DNA from: Megamerina dolium
Taxonomy: Eukaryota > Arthropoda > Insecta > Diptera > Megamerinidae
Direction: 5' to 3'
NCBI GenBank assembly: GCA_963854835.1
Contig: OY978530.1
Location: 36,538,639 to 36,602,638 of the forward strand
Length of the DNA stretch: 64,000 bases
Below, in pieces: positions 20,525-31,706 of the stretch. The notes under the pieces were generated by a model. That model saw only the letters and a list, made by a program, of their open reading frames with translations, ran no database searches and was not told where the DNA came from. A program made the position numbers and the translations under genes. The stretch's first letter is position 1. The number at the start of each line of letters is the position of its first letter.

Positions 20525-21020
20525 TTCACAGATACACTTGGACCTCTTAGTCCGTCAAACGGGTATAGATATATACTCACTATTTAATGTGATTCAACGA
20601 AATTTATTGAAGTTTTTTCTCTAACAACGAAAGATGCAGTTACTGTAGCAAGAACGGTTGTAGAAAATTTATCTTAAAGTACGGATGCTTCAAAAAGTTA
20701 CGTACTGATAAAGGGACAGAGTTAATTAACCAACTGTTAGTAAACATTTGTAAATTGTTAAAGATAGATAAAACCACTTTAACACCATTCCATCATGAGA
20801 CATTAGATTCAATAGGGTTCACAGGGTTTTGAATGATTTTCTAATGACTATGGACGGAAAGGATAATTGGGAGGAAATTTTGCCTTACTATACAAACTCT
20901 TACAACACTACTCCACACACAACTACTACTACTACACAATATACACCTTTTGAATTAGTATTTGGAAAGTTATGCGCTTTACCATGTGAAATAGTTCAAA
21001 GCAAAGAAAAATTTAATGAG
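20525..21020 (+). pseudogene. Integrase catalytic-core half (relic)
   Basis: Continues the integrase interrupted at 19522. GATACACTTGGACCTCTTAG encodes a D-T-L-G-P-L start of the core. The second catalytic Asp lies in the phase TDKGTELINQ, and an altered H-S/E region follows. The best open piece, 20829-21032, reads NDFLMTMDGKDNWEEI, YTNSYNTTPHTTT and TPFELVFGK, typical of the end of a Gypsy integrase core. It ends at a LINE tail at 21024. Confidence 0.65.
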
Positions 21021-21023
21021 ATA

Positions 21024-21600
21024 GATAGATAGACTCTTTATTTAAAAATATTCTTACAAATTATAAATCAACAACTAATACAAAATAAACAATTAAAGAA
21101 GTAGTATTTTATGTATTACATAAAATACTACATTTCATTTAATCTTATTTGTCAATACTTTATATATTAACACATACACATACTCATTCAATATTATTTT
21201 TCTATATATCAAAGCACCAATGATGAGCTTAACTAAACCCTCCCAACAAATTTCTTTTGTCCCATTTAATACGTCAATTATTTCCGTTAAATCTAAAGTA
21301 TATTGTCCAAAATATCTATATCTAATTTGTTTGAGTATTGGACATTTTCCCAAAAAGTGTGTAATATTCACCATTTCGCTCAAATTACAAAGAGTGCAGC
21401 TGAGATTCCTATGTCCGCCAAGGTAAATTAAGCAGCTAACACAGTGATCCAGATCTTTATATAAACGAGAACTTTTAAATGTTCTTTTCAACATTTTCTC
21501 TTTATTTTTAGTGTTTCAGTTTTCTAGTAACAACCTTACATTTTCTTTCCATATTACATTATTTTCTGTTGCACGTTCCCAATTAATATTAAAATCCTCT
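21024..21600 (-). mobile_element. 3' end of a LINE, split from 34325-35860 by a BEL insertion
   Basis: The minus strand carries the C-terminal part of a LINE ORF2 (21135-21494), with the Cys/His motif C-T-L-C-N...H-F-L-G-K-C-P and IRYRYFG. It ends with AATAAA and a short (TCTA)n tail adjoining the integrase relic. The upstream piece reads on into 21516-21600 (INWERATENNVIWKENVRLL). The sequence resumes, on the other side of a 5-bp duplication CCTAC, at 34325. The clade is not assigned; the Cys/His end is Jockey/R1-like in style. Confidence 0.6.
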
Positions 21601-21605
21601 CCTAC
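21601..21605. repeat. Target-site duplication of the minus BEL (left)
   Basis: CCTAC at 21601-21605 is repeated at 34320-34324, flanking the TG...CA ends of the minus-strand BEL element. Confidence 0.8.
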
Positions 21606-21690
21606 TGTATGTTCCTTATCGTCTCCGTTGCCACACAACCGCCTCGCTTCACTGCTATGTCGATACTGCCCGCTTCCTCTCGCTCGAACA
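21606..21690 (-). repeat. 3' LTR (85 bp) of the minus BEL
   Basis: Begins TGTATGTTCC and ends CGCTCGAACA on the plus strand. It differs from the partner at 34235-34319 at three positions. The adjacent TCCTCCGGCC (plus) reads GGCCGGAGGA on the coding strand, a polypurine tract, so the LTR boundary is well defined and the small size is not due to truncation. Confidence 0.75.
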
Positions 21691-21699
21691 TCCTCCGGC

Positions 21700-22704
21700 C
21701 TTGAGACTCGATTCTTCTCGAGGCTCAACAGATTCTACTGGTAGGATACAAAGCCTTTGTACAGGGCGACTAATGGTGTTGTGACCAGTCCAAATAGATA
21801 CATTGCGGACTAACCCGTCGCTGCCTGGATGTAATGCGGTCACTCGTACCATTTTCCATAAAGTCGGTGGTGTAGCTTCATTTTTAATGACCACCAAGTC
21901 GCCTATCTTCATATTTTGCCTAGCCTTCTGCCATTTGGGACGCTGTTGAAGCTCGTGGAGATAGCTATCGCTCCATAATTTCCAGAATCTTTGCGTCATA
22001 AGCTGCCGAGATTGCCAATAGCTGAGCCGATTCTCCGGCCGTTCTACTGGAATTTGCTCACCTAGAGTTGGATCCAAGGCTTCTCCAATTAGTAAATGCC
22101 CGGGTGTAAGAGGATTTAAGTCCCGAGGGTCTGCGCTTTGGGCACATAATGGACGTGAATTAAGGACTGCACTGATCTCTGCCAGTAATGTCTGTATCGC
22201 TTCGATGATCAATAGTCGAGCGCCCATAACCCGACGCAGATGATGCTTGGTCGCCTTGACTGCCGCTTCCCATAGACCTTCCTGATGTGGAACAGCTGGA
22301 GTAATGAAGTGCCACTCGGTTTGTCGCGCTGAAAGTTGCTCAAAGAGGTCTGAGGTTCGCCAAGTCTGTAACATTCGACCCAGCTCTCGCTCTGCTCCTA
22401 CAAAATTGGTGCCATTATCGCTCCAAAGATGCTGACAGTGACCATAACGTGAGGTAAAGCGAATGAATGCCATCAGGAAGGCATTGGTAGACAAATCTGA
22501 TACAAATTCTAAGTGTACCGCCTTGGATACCATGCACACGAACACCGCGATATAGCCCTTGATGATCACATTTCCTCTTCGACGATCTGGGCGCAATGGT
22601 ATGGGCCCTGCATAATCCACCCCGGAATGCAGAAATGGGCGTGCTGGACGTACTCGGCAAGCCGGAAGGTTTCCCATCATTTGTTCGCTCATCTTTGCCC
22701 TCAA
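21700..22704 (-). pseudogene. pol: BEL integrase core and DUF5641 C-terminal domain
   Basis: The minus frame from 22704 starts at the C-terminal edge of the zinc site, then shows HSGVDYAGPI with the first catalytic Asp, WSDNGTNFVGAEREL with the second, and HQEGLWEAAVKATKHHL with the catalytic Glu, as in BEL integrases. The C-terminal part (QRFWKLWSDSYLHEL, KIGDLVVIKNEATPPTLWKM) is the DUF5641-like domain. The zinc-finger part lies upstream at 22708-22962 in the same phase, separated by one stop. This is the best preserved section of the element. Confidence 0.85.
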
Positions 22705-22707
22705 CCT

Positions 22708-22962
22708 TTAGCACATTATACAACTCTTGATCAAAGACCTTGCTAGTGCTCGTACACCGATGACCCAATAATTTCGTCTTAATGTCGCTATTATCTGCTG
22801 TGCTCCGCAATGTAGTAGCTTCAAATGTATAGAACGAGCTATGAGCCAAAGCAATCTTCCCTTTCCGGGCAGTATCGCGGGATTCCGCTGGCGGTCAGGT
22901 AAATCTGCTTCTTGTAAGCGCCCACTCGTACGCAGTATACCATCTTGAAGAAATGGAGCCAA
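22708..22962 (-). pseudogene. pol: BEL integrase zinc-finger domain
   Basis: Same phase as the integrase core. It reads DGILRTSGRLQEADLP, NPAILPGKGRLLWLIARSIHLKLLHCG and ALARSLIKSCIMC, the H-H-C-C type N-terminal domain in BEL Pol. A stop at 22705-22707 separates it from the core. Confidence 0.75.
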
Positions 22963-22977
22963 TATTGCAATCGCGTT

Positions 22978-23613
22978 CTATAGTCGAGCACCCTCAGCTG
23001 AATCTTGGCCTTGACCAGAATGGTTTAGCCGTCTGATGTCATCTTCGAAATAGTCCCATTGCTCTTGTCTGATCCAGAAATTCAGTGATTCATCGAGTTC
23101 TTTAACGCTCAAATGTAGTTTACGTCTGTTTGCGAATGATGCTCGACAATTTTGGGCGAATCTAAACACCCAAGCCGTTACTCTTATTAAACGAGTGATC
23201 GATGAGTATCGGTGCACTAAGGATTCATCCTTTATAACTATTGCACCGACGTTTGCGATAAATTGCTCATCACTATGTGTCTTGCCTTCTGATTGAAGTC
23301 TATTTCCTCGCCCGATCCTTACCAGGCGGCATTCCTTTTTCACCTCTAACTCAATATTTTCGTGTACCCCTTCTGGCAGCTTCAGCCACATGGTCTCCGG
23401 CAGCCGAAGAAAATCGGGGCACCGCCACCACAGCTGAGAAGCGATCAACTCATCCATCGACATTCCTCTGGAAACCAGATTGGCCGGATTCACGTCGGTG
23501 GGCACATACCTCCACTCGGAGTTTGCCGTGTTCTTATTTATCTGACGTACTCGATTCGCCACAAATTGTTTTAGGCTACCGCTGTCTCGTTTCAACCAGC
23601 ACAGTACTACCAT
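22978..23613 (-). pseudogene. pol: BEL RNase H to integrase linker
   Basis: Contains VVLCWLKRDSGSLKQFVANRV and EWRYVPTDVNPANLVSRGM, the end of the BEL RNase H domain, and continues into the long linker before integrase. Same phase as the neighbours. Stops at 22978 and upstream at about 23620-23683 break it from them. Confidence 0.75.
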
Positions 23614-23682
23614 AGAGTCAGACCAGCAAATCGCCGAACTGACCTTGATGCTAAGCTGAGTTTCGCAAGTTTATAGCACTCG

Positions 23683-25320
23683 CTACGTTAATTCGCTGAG
23701 TAGCGATGCTGCACGCAATTCGAGTCGCGGTATAGTCTCCGTTCGTAAGGGCGTCACTCTAGATTTTGTTAGCAATAAATTGGACGTCACTACTCCATTG
23801 TCCTGTATGACCGCATATATGGCCGCTCCGAATCCTCGGGTAGACGCATCGGAAAAGCCATGTAAAGCTATATTTAGCCATCGTGCATATCCTATCCAAC
23901 GCGGTATACGAAGGCTACTGAACAGTTGCATTTGAGAGAAAATACTTTGCCACACCATCCACAGCGGTCCAGGTAATCTTGTATCCCAACCTAATTTCTC
24001 CTGCCAAATTTTTTGCCGTAAAACCTTTGCCTTCATTATGAATGGTGATGTAAGCCCGATGGGGTCATAAATTCGCTCGGTGATGCTTAAAATCATCCGT
24101 TTAGTCCAACAAGTAGGTTCCACCACCGGCAACGATTTCACTGCGAATGTCAGCTCGTCCGCTGAGGGAGTCCATTTAAGACCCAACACTGATGCTTCCA
24201 TATGTGTGTTCAATCAAGCGTCGTCTACATCCGATTGTCGGCCTATAGAACGATGCATGACACCGAATGTCACTCTAGAGAGCCAATATTCGGCTATTTT
24301 CCCTGTCTCATTTCTCCAAAACATTCGCTGCAAGTCCCAATGTTGCGGTGCTATTTTTATCTGAGGAAACATCAGCTTGATATCTGCCGATACACCATAC
24401 GCGTAGAGACGAAATCCCAAAAGGATATCAATTAAGTCTGGTTGCAATTTGGGCCCGATCATTTGGACATCGTTCAACGAAACTCCGGTATCAGTTGAAC
24501 ATGAGGCATCGAACACTACCCGAAACTTTTTCATGATTGCATGATGAGGAATATAATAGGATTTGCCTTCTGGTGGTCTCGTTGCCAGCCTTAGCCAGTC
24601 ATTCGCTATATATTCGTTTACGAAGGTCTGGTATTTTTCTTTTAATTCCGGCTCTCTTTTGAATCGTTGCTCTAAGCGTAAGTATCTTTGCAGGGCTGTT
24701 ACACGATTAGAAGCAATGCGATTCCAATCCCGTCGTAGGGGAATTTGAACAACATAGCGCCCTTCATGTGCGTCGAAGGTGTGAGTCTCCAAGAAATGGG
24801 TTTCGCACTCTTGTTGCTCTACTGTCCAATTTGATTCATCGCCTGGTAAGCTCTCTGAATCAAAAAACCGTCGTACAAAATACTCAAGATGACGATCGTC
24901 CTCCGCTCTATCCATCTCCTTCATTATGTTAGCCGCAACAACGCCTGAGTTTGTCGAAATCTCGCCAAAAAGTATCCAGCCTAAGCGAGTCTCTTGTGCG
25001 ACAAAACTCGAAGATAATCGCCTCATATTTCCCTGCATCAGTTGAGCCCATATACCCACCCCCAACAGCATTTGTACTGGTGCTGGTTGGTCGAAAGTGG
25101 GGTCTGCTAGAAAGTTGGATATATCGCTGGGTAAGCTCTGCCTCTGTAAGCGTTTTTGAGGCAATAACATTTTCCCTAGGATCGATGGAACTACCAGGCA
25201 TTTAAGGAAAATCCGAAGCTCATCGTTGTAAAGTGACATCAAATGTCCCGAAATTGATTTGTTGCAGACATGAGACTCCACTCCAATAGCAGAGGAAACG
25301 CCAATTCTTGTTCGGTACAT
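23683..25320 (-). pseudogene. pol: BEL reverse transcriptase (YVDD region lost)
   Basis: From 25320 the frame carries the BEL pre-RT region and RT (RVVFDASCSTDTGVSLND, DLIDILLGFRLYAYGVSADIKLMFPQI, QRMFWRNETGKIAEYWL, VTFGV). Right after VTFGV, where SCAPFLA and later YVDD should follow, the text jumps to a DVDDA string and a TGA at 24214-24216. It then resumes with SVLGLKWTPSADELTF and the connection and RNase H start (HGFSDASTRGFGAAIYAV) to 23683. About 90 residues including the YVDD active site seem deleted, so this copy cannot be catalytic. Confidence 0.8.
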
Positions 25321-25361
25321 ATGGATTTGATTATGCGTGACGATATCTTTACTGATCAGGT

Positions 25362-25913
25362 TTACTTGTGCACCAGTGTCGCACGAATTCTCACCATCAT
25401 TCCATTATGAGCTACAAAACGCACCTGAGCGGTAGCAAATAAACTAGAATAAGACTCGCCCGCTCCTCCTTGTATCATCGTAGAACCGTCTACTTGCGCG
25501 GATGGCTCTGATGCATTGAAAGTACTGAAAACCCCGAGGCCGGTCTCCACTTCGGTCACTGATTGCTATTGCTCCTCACTCGGACCCGCCTCCACTGCTG
25601 CCAGCATCGACCTCTGAGGGACATCCTCCATAGGGTTCGTTGATAGCTTCGGGCAAATAATGCTGTTGTGGGGTGCCCTTGCGCACCTGGGGCAACGATT
25701 TGACAAACAGTTTCTCGCAGTATGACCCTTTCGCAAACAATTTTGGCACAAACCCAGTTCAAAAATTCGTTTAATTTTCCCTTCACGACTCATGCATCCA
25801 ATCGTAGGACATCGGTGGAATGCATGATCTCCGGAGTAGTTGAGACAGGGCTTGTAATTAATGGTTGATGAAACGCTCGACCTCATACGCTGATTCATCG
25901 AAAAGGAGTTCAT
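25362..25913 (-). pseudogene. BEL zinc-knuckle region and protease start
   Basis: Cys/His clusters (CQNCLRKGHTARNC, CPRCARAPHNSIIC) lie at 25913-25566 in the Gag phase. After one stop the same phase continues to 25362. A D-T-G-A-Q protease site is visible in the adjacent phase at about 25355-25381, so a frameshift lies close to 25370-25385. Confidence 0.7.
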
Positions 25914-25961
25914 TCGCTTCTCGCTGTCATTAGTGACAGGCTATGTTGTGCGATTTAATAG

Positions 25962-26933
25962 TCAGCTACTGCGACGCTCAAGCCAAGAAAAGAAGTCTCT
26001 TTGCAAATTTGGGATTCGATCTATAGGCCGTACCATCTCCCACTGACTACAGGACACGCTGTCTAACTGGGACTCCAGAAAGGTTAATATAAACAAGTCG
26101 CGTTGCTCCTCGGCTTCAAGTTGTCTCGCCACCATACGCATGCTGTTGCGCGTAACATCAAGCATATTCCGAATCGAGGCATGGGTAGCCCTTGGCCAAA
26201 CTGGCAAATCATAGATTGCTGAGCAATGCACAACATGGCACAAATACTCATTATCGTATGCTAAACACAGTGTTTTCCATGCGTCAACAAAGCTGTTGTC
26301 TTGCTGCGGCCAATAACCTAATGCTCTACCTGCATCCTCCTTAACACAGCTTTGGAGCCGACGAAGCCGCTGCAGATTCGTGAGATGAGGATTTTGTATC
26401 ACCTCAGTCGAAAACACGTCTCGAAATTGAATCCACTCTCGATGGTTGCCGCGAAATATTGGAAGCCGATCTGCTAATGGCAATTCCGCAAATTGAAGTT
26501 GTAGTGAATGATTATTAGCGTGGTTGCACGATGCTGTAGGAGGTGTTGGTTCCATTGCTTTTATTTTCTGACATAGCTCTGCCCGGACCTTGACGTAGAC
26601 ATCTTCAACCTCCTGCGCACGTGCGAGATCATCCGCCTGTTGCAACTCATCTCGTGAACACTGCTGCAACTCACAGGATTTCAATTCAAATTTTTCCCAA
26701 GCCTTAGTTAAAATATCGAGGCGAGTCTTAATAATTTCGACGTTCATATCATCAGATGCAGTAGCTGCCAACCAGTTGGACTGACGCTGAATTTGGGATA
26801 CAATATACTCTATATCCGACCGCATATTCCTACCCTCTACCACGATTGCCATTTCCGAATTTCCATTTATTGCTTCCTTCTCCCTCCGTGTCACGGTTTT
26901 TCGGCCACCACCTGAGGAATTAAAGAACATCAA
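25962..26933 (-). pseudogene. gag: BEL Gag (DUF1759-type)
   Basis: A 323-residue frame from ATG 26933. A heptad-rich N-terminal half is followed by the BEL Gag domain (LPIFRGNHREWIQFRDVFSTEV, LQRLRRLQSCVKEDAGRALG, FILTFLESQLDSVSCSQWE). It ends at a stop at 25962, but the following zinc-knuckle region is in the same phase, so a single nonsense change separates them. The 5' leader runs upstream through 27182 and resumes after the nested element at 33075. Confidence 0.8.
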
Positions 26934-27182
26934 AGACGCTTAAAGAAAGTCTGAATTGCCTAATCAGTATTAGAATTATTCAATAAGTTGCCCTAAAATG
27001 TTCGCCTGTCATTTGCAGTGCCTGATCAGCAATAGTTAAATATTATCGCAAGCTACTCAAATCACCGCTATACCCTAATCATAATGCGCGACTATAAATT
27101 CTCATTAAGGTGCTTCATGTCGCCGAGTCGTTGCCTTTCAAGTCGCAGTGGATTACTGATCCCATGTTACTAGTAACACATA
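26934..27182 (-). other. Leader of minus BEL, inner part
   Basis: Non-coding. It closely resembles part of 33075-33300 (shared CGCCTGTCA-TTGCAGTG, ACTATAAATTCTCATTAAGG and GTCGCAGTGGATT), so the leader holds an internal repeat of about 200 bp. The plus BEL inserted directly after its ACATA. Confidence 0.6.
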
Positions 27183-27648
27183 TGTCTACGCCAGAAACCG
27201 TGTGTCGCGCACTGCCCGCCCAAACTTAGCAACCCTAATCTAATTTTATTTGTCCTGCTATTTTTCGCTCTAATTCTCCCTCTTTCTCTCACTGCCATAC
27301 TCTCTTTTCTTTTACTTTATCTCATCACTTTCCACTTTAACTATTTTAGTGTTGATAAAACTCCCTCGACAAAAGTACGTATTTCTCGAACAATTAAAAT
27401 TATTATAAACAGAGCTAATTTTCTCGAGCAGTGCGCGAAATATTTCCCGTCCCGATGTACATTTAAGTTTAATTTTAATAAATAATAATAAAAAATAAAG
27501 TGCGGAGTATTTAATGTATAGAAGTGTGTTTTCATCACAACAACAACCACATCACTGTCATCCACACCTCTGCCACCCAAACGACTTGTAGGCAAGTGCA
27601 CCACATCGCAGCAAGCCCAACGGCATTCACTCGCTCTACGCTGAAACA
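27183..27648 (+). repeat. 5' LTR of Gag-only BEL
   Basis: Starts TGTCTACGCC and ends ACGCTGAAACA, 466 bp. It is the same as 32604-33069 except for one A/G difference near 27373 (ACGTATTTC here, ACGTGTTTC there). Confidence 0.92.
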
Positions 27649-27649
27649 T

Positions 27650-27667
27650 TGGTCCTTCGAGCCGGAT
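27650..27667 (+). promoter_or_regulatory. Primer-binding site of Gag-only BEL
   Basis: TGGTCCTTCGAGCCGGAT begins one base after the LTR. The other BEL has a related site, TGGTCCATCGAGCAGAAG, at 34212-34229 on the minus strand. Confidence 0.75.
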
Positions 27668-29453
27668 AGGCTCGCAACGATTGGTAAGCAAATCTTGCCA
27701 CCCCAGGTACGTACATTCCGTGCGTTTTATGTACCCACATACATATATCCCGTCATATCCCGATAAAATCAACAAGAAATATTTAATAACATTGTTGCAG
27801 CACAACTATTGTTGGATTTCTTAATTTTTGGCTACATTATTTATGAGTACGTCGTTCGTACATTTTATAAAAAATCCCGCTTAAACATCCCGATAACTTA
27901 CAGCGAATTTCTCGCTGAGTTAAAATATTGCATTCTGTATCCCATACAGCTGCAAGAATTAAGAAATTACATCATATATATCGTGATACCATAGATATTG
28001 TTTTGCCGACGGCAAAACGCACTTTTGGTTGATCTAATTTGTTTTTATTTCCCGCTTATGTTCTTCTTCTCATTATTCAAAGTGTTGTTAATTGGTATAT
28101 GTGCAAAAACAATACCCGAAATCATATCCCACATATTGCACATTCCATTTACATAAGTATATATTGATAAGAGAAGAGAGAAAGAAAAAATATATCAAGT
28201 GATCTCAAGAGAGACCACACGAACTTCATACATACATATCAGTGCACACCTTTGAATGATCCCCCATTTGGTTTATATTGGTGTTTTATAACTATATTAA
28301 ATTTGTTTACTAATCCCTTGCACATCTCTCAGTAAAATCATATAGGCACATCAAAGCATCTCTCTCCGAGATATCGTTGTTGCATTTTGTGTGGTTATTT
28401 TACTCAAACATAACCACCAAGTGTTATCATATCAGTCGTATCGCCCCGTATATTCCCCTCTACGAAAAACATTACTGGCAATAATAACAACAATATTCTC
28501 TTGCTTTGTAAAAGGAAGAACAAAGCATAAGTAATACAATTACACTTCCCCAATAGTTGTTTTTTCCCTCACGAAAATTGATATCGGCAATAATATTAAA
28601 ATATTCAAAAATATTTGGTAGTGCAATAACAATTTCATACATATTGCATTTTTTTCCCAATACCCTTGCCTTGTGCATTTGCAAAAACAACCGCCTTATT
28701 ATACAAACGCACATGCGATTACTTGTTGTTGTTAAATTTCAACTACCTACCGTGGTTCATCCATATCCCCAAACCATCAACAACAAGTACACCCAAAAGT
28801 AAGCAATAAAAGTATTTGGTCATACATAGGCAACAATAAAACGCATTGATTTGTCTCGATAAATATACCTGCGTTTGATCACAAATATAGCGGTAGTGCA
28901 TATTGTTGCTAAATTTCTATCTCCCAATTTTTGTTTTGCATATACATATGATAGCAACAAAATATAATTGCATTGGCTGGTGTTTTTTATAAAGGAAATG
29001 TAACTGCAATAACAATTGTACACTATCTTTTCTATTGAAAAACACCCAGGGAGAAAAATAGTCACTCTCAACCCCAAGTTGCTACAGTGCGATCAAATAT
29101 AATACAAATTAATTCTTGGTGAGAGATAATATAGTACAAGTTCCGGAACGTACAATACAGTGGTTCCCAAACTGTTATTCCGTCCCGCGGTTATTTTCCT
29201 ATATATATATATACCTACGTGTATTTTTATATAATATTATCGTACTCCCATAAGTTTGCCCACTGGTTCCACTTAACTTCACTGAGGAAGACTAAGTCTT
29301 TCGGACTAATCTCTTGCCAGTCACATTTTGGCAACCCATTTTTTTGATAAATCGTGCGAACAGGCAACATAACTCCAGATTCGCAAGCAATTCGCTCTTT
29401 CGTTTTTAAATTTTATCCCGTATTACATCTGGAATTCTACAATTGCTAAAAGG
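27668..29453 (+). other. Long untranslated leader of Gag-only BEL
   Basis: About 1.8 kb of AT-rich sequence without a convincing frame. Long leaders are known in BEL elements. An internal ribosome entry or splicing function is possible but not shown. Confidence 0.5.
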
Positions 29454-31706
29454 ATGGCAACTTACGATCTCTTCAGAGCTGCCGTGGAAGATATTATTGA
29501 TTTTGATAGCAATTTTCATGCCATCAACCCAGAAGCTCATAACAAAATTAGCTTGGAGGCACAGAAAAAGCAATTCCTATCCCTATGGAGTGATTGCAAA
29601 ACGGCATATTACTCTCTCATGACAGAGGAAGTAGCTGAAGATGTTGACGTTAATCAAATTAAAGAGGCATATACGGAGTGCCTAACCTCTTATGTCCGGT
29701 GCCTCTCTGCAATCAACGCTAATCTTCACGAGTTGAATTCCGAAGTGGTACCTCCCGCAGTTTCCGTGTCTCTCGCTGAAAACATACCCCGTCAACCTTC
29801 ATTTCCAACTGTGCTTCACGAGCTGAGTTTCGAGGTGGCATCCCCCGCAGTTTCCTCTTCTCCGGCAATTCCGAATCCACACGTTGAGAAAATAAATGAA
29901 CATTCATTTCCCACTGTTCAGCTGCCTCCATGCGACACCCCATGTTTTTCTGGCGATTATGTGTCATGGCCAAGTTTTCGCGACATGTTTACGGCCTTAT
30001 ATCGCAATAACCCCCGGCTGTCGCCAGTGGAAAAATTATACCACTTGCTTCAGAAAACCCGAGGCGAAGCACTTAATATCATTCAGTCTACTCCCTTGAC
30101 TAATGATGGCTTCGCACTAGCATGGCACAATCTCGAGGAGAGATATGAAAATAAGAGAATTCTGGTCAACTTACAGTTGAAATCCCTTTTCACTCTCCAG
30201 CCGGTAACTCGAGAAACCGGCCCCAACTTAAAGCGACTGCAACGCACTATTAATGACAGCATTACACATCTTAAGCTGCTAAATGTTGATACTTCTCATT
30301 GGGATGCGATTATCGTATACTTGTGTTCCACGAAGATTCCCGATACAACTTTGTGTCTTTGGGAACAGTCTTTGAAAAATAAGCGCGAAATCCCAAAGTG
30401 GAGTGACTTCGACGCCTTTTTAACCGAGCGATATCAGACTTTGGAATCGGTCTCAGACATTCGAAGTGGTTCCCGGCAACCCAGCCAGCCACAGAATCGT
30501 CAATTTAGCAAACTGTTGAATCGGCAACCCTGTCGGTTCGACCATCCCAGGCGATCGAACACTCCTCCAACGACTCCCAGAAGAATTAACACGTATCACG
30601 TTAAAGTTGTAAGTCGTGATTGTCCCTTATGTAGGAAAACACACTCTCTTCGCCATTGCCCGAATTTCCATAAACTATCAATAGAAGAGCGATACAACGT
30701 AGTGAGAAAGCAGAATCTGTGCACCAACTGCTTTGCTAATTCACACGAATTTAGTAATTGCAAGAGCTTATTCACGTGTTCATTCTGCCAGAAAAAGCAT
30801 CACTCTCTGCTTCACAGGTCGGTGAATGAACCCAGCACTCATTGTGAGACGACGTCAACTCCCGATATATCATCATCTCAACATTCCCACCATCTATCTT
30901 CTTCTCAGCTGCAAACTGTTGCAAAGGAAAAATGCAATACAGTTTTGGATACAGCTCCTATCAAGAAAATCCGCAATTCAATAAATACGACATCCCATAT
31001 CACGACAATCCTCCCATCAGTGAATTTGACATCCCACAGAACGGTTTCATCGTTCCACAGCAGAATCCGTTTCGACAAACTCCCGCATTCATCACCTCGT
31101 GCTAAATGCGATAAGCACCCGACACGAAGTATTAATAGAAAACACACCAAAAGTCCAGAAAAATCCCTCACAACAACTAAAGATGTTAGTTCGTTGCATA
31201 GTACTGTCACGAAGACCTGCTGCCCGCTATGTAGAGGCAAGCACCCCCTGCGACACTGTAAAGAGTTCTCCAAACTTACGGTTGAAGAGAGAATACTCTG
31301 TGTGCATCAGTATGGAATTTGCAACAACTGTTTGGCAACATCGCATACCCTTGTAAAATGCCACAGTGAGTTTTCATGCCGGCTTTGTGGGAAGCAACAT
31401 CATTCCCTGCTTTACAGAGCACGGCATGACCCGAGAGCAAAGCGGAAAGTTCACCGTTATACAATGCTCCCGTCAGATGCAAAGGATCGATCTTACAGAT
31501 CACATCCAAGAAGACGACATCTCCCGTCAAATGTATTTCCCACCCGTAATTCTTCCCATACAGCAATATCCAACGGATTATCGAGTTCTACGTATCACTC
31601 CCCACAAAAGGCTCGTTCAATCAACGAGAGGACTTGTACTCGAATGGCAATGCATTCGATCCCGCCTAATACTGGCCCCCCAAAATTGTTGTCACGTAAA
31701 AGGTGA
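29454..31706 (+). CDS. gag: BEL Gag polyprotein with two zinc modules
   Basis: Intact 750-residue frame from ATG 29454 in good context (AGGATGG). The N-terminus is helical. Residues of about 150-340 carry the DUF1759-type capsid (FSGDYVSWPSFRDMFTAL, EKLYHLLQKTRGEAL, LEERYENKRILVN). Then come two related Cys/His modules. The first at about 389-455 reads CPLCRKTHSLRHC, LCTNCFANSHEFSNC and CSFCQKKHHSLLHR. The second at about 589-655 reads CPLCRGKHPLRHC, ICNNCLATSHTLVKC and CRLCGKQHHSLLYR. A Ser/Thr-rich spacer of about 130 residues separates them, and a basic tail follows. No protease motif follows. The protein should form particles and bind RNA with doubled nucleic-acid modules. An intact frame in a pol-less element suggests recent selection or youth. 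Confidence 0.9.
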   Translation: MATYDLFRAAVEDIIDFDSNFHAINPEAHNKISLEAQKKQFLSLWSDCKTAYYSLMTEEVAEDVDVNQIKEAYTECLTSYVRCLSAINANLHELNSEVVPPAVSVSLAENIPRQPSFPTVLHELSFEVASPAVSSSPAIPNPHVEKINEHSFPTVQLPPCDTPCFSGDYVSWPSFRDMFTALYRNNPRLSPVEKLYHLLQKTRGEALNIIQSTPLTNDGFALAWHNLEERYENKRILVNLQLKSLFTLQPVTRETGPNLKRLQRTINDSITHLKLLNVDTSHWDAIIVYLCSTKIPDTTLCLWEQSLKNKREIPKWSDFDAFLTERYQTLESVSDIRSGSRQPSQPQNRQFSKLLNRQPCRFDHPRRSNTPPTTPRRINTYHVKVVSRDCPLCRKTHSLRHCPNFHKLSIEERYNVVRKQNLCTNCFANSHEFSNCKSLFTCSFCQKKHHSLLHRSVNEPSTHCETTSTPDISSSQHSHHLSSSQLQTVAKEKCNTVLDTAPIKKIRNSINTTSHITTILPSVNLTSHRTVSSFHSRIRFDKLPHSSPRAKCDKHPTRSINRKHTKSPEKSLTTTKDVSSLHSTVTKTCCPLCRGKHPLRHCKEFSKLTVEERILCVHQYGICNNCLATSHTLVKCHSEFSCRLCGKQHHSLLYRARHDPRAKRKVHRYTMLPSDAKDRSYRSHPRRRHLPSNVFPTRNSSHTAISNGLSSSTYHSPQKARSINERTCTRMAMHSIPPNTGPPKLLSRKR

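Noticed and set aside
27341..27805. Gene on the minus strand across the BEL 5' LTR
   Set aside because: Repeated in the 3' LTR at 32762-33073; a chance frame inside the LTR.
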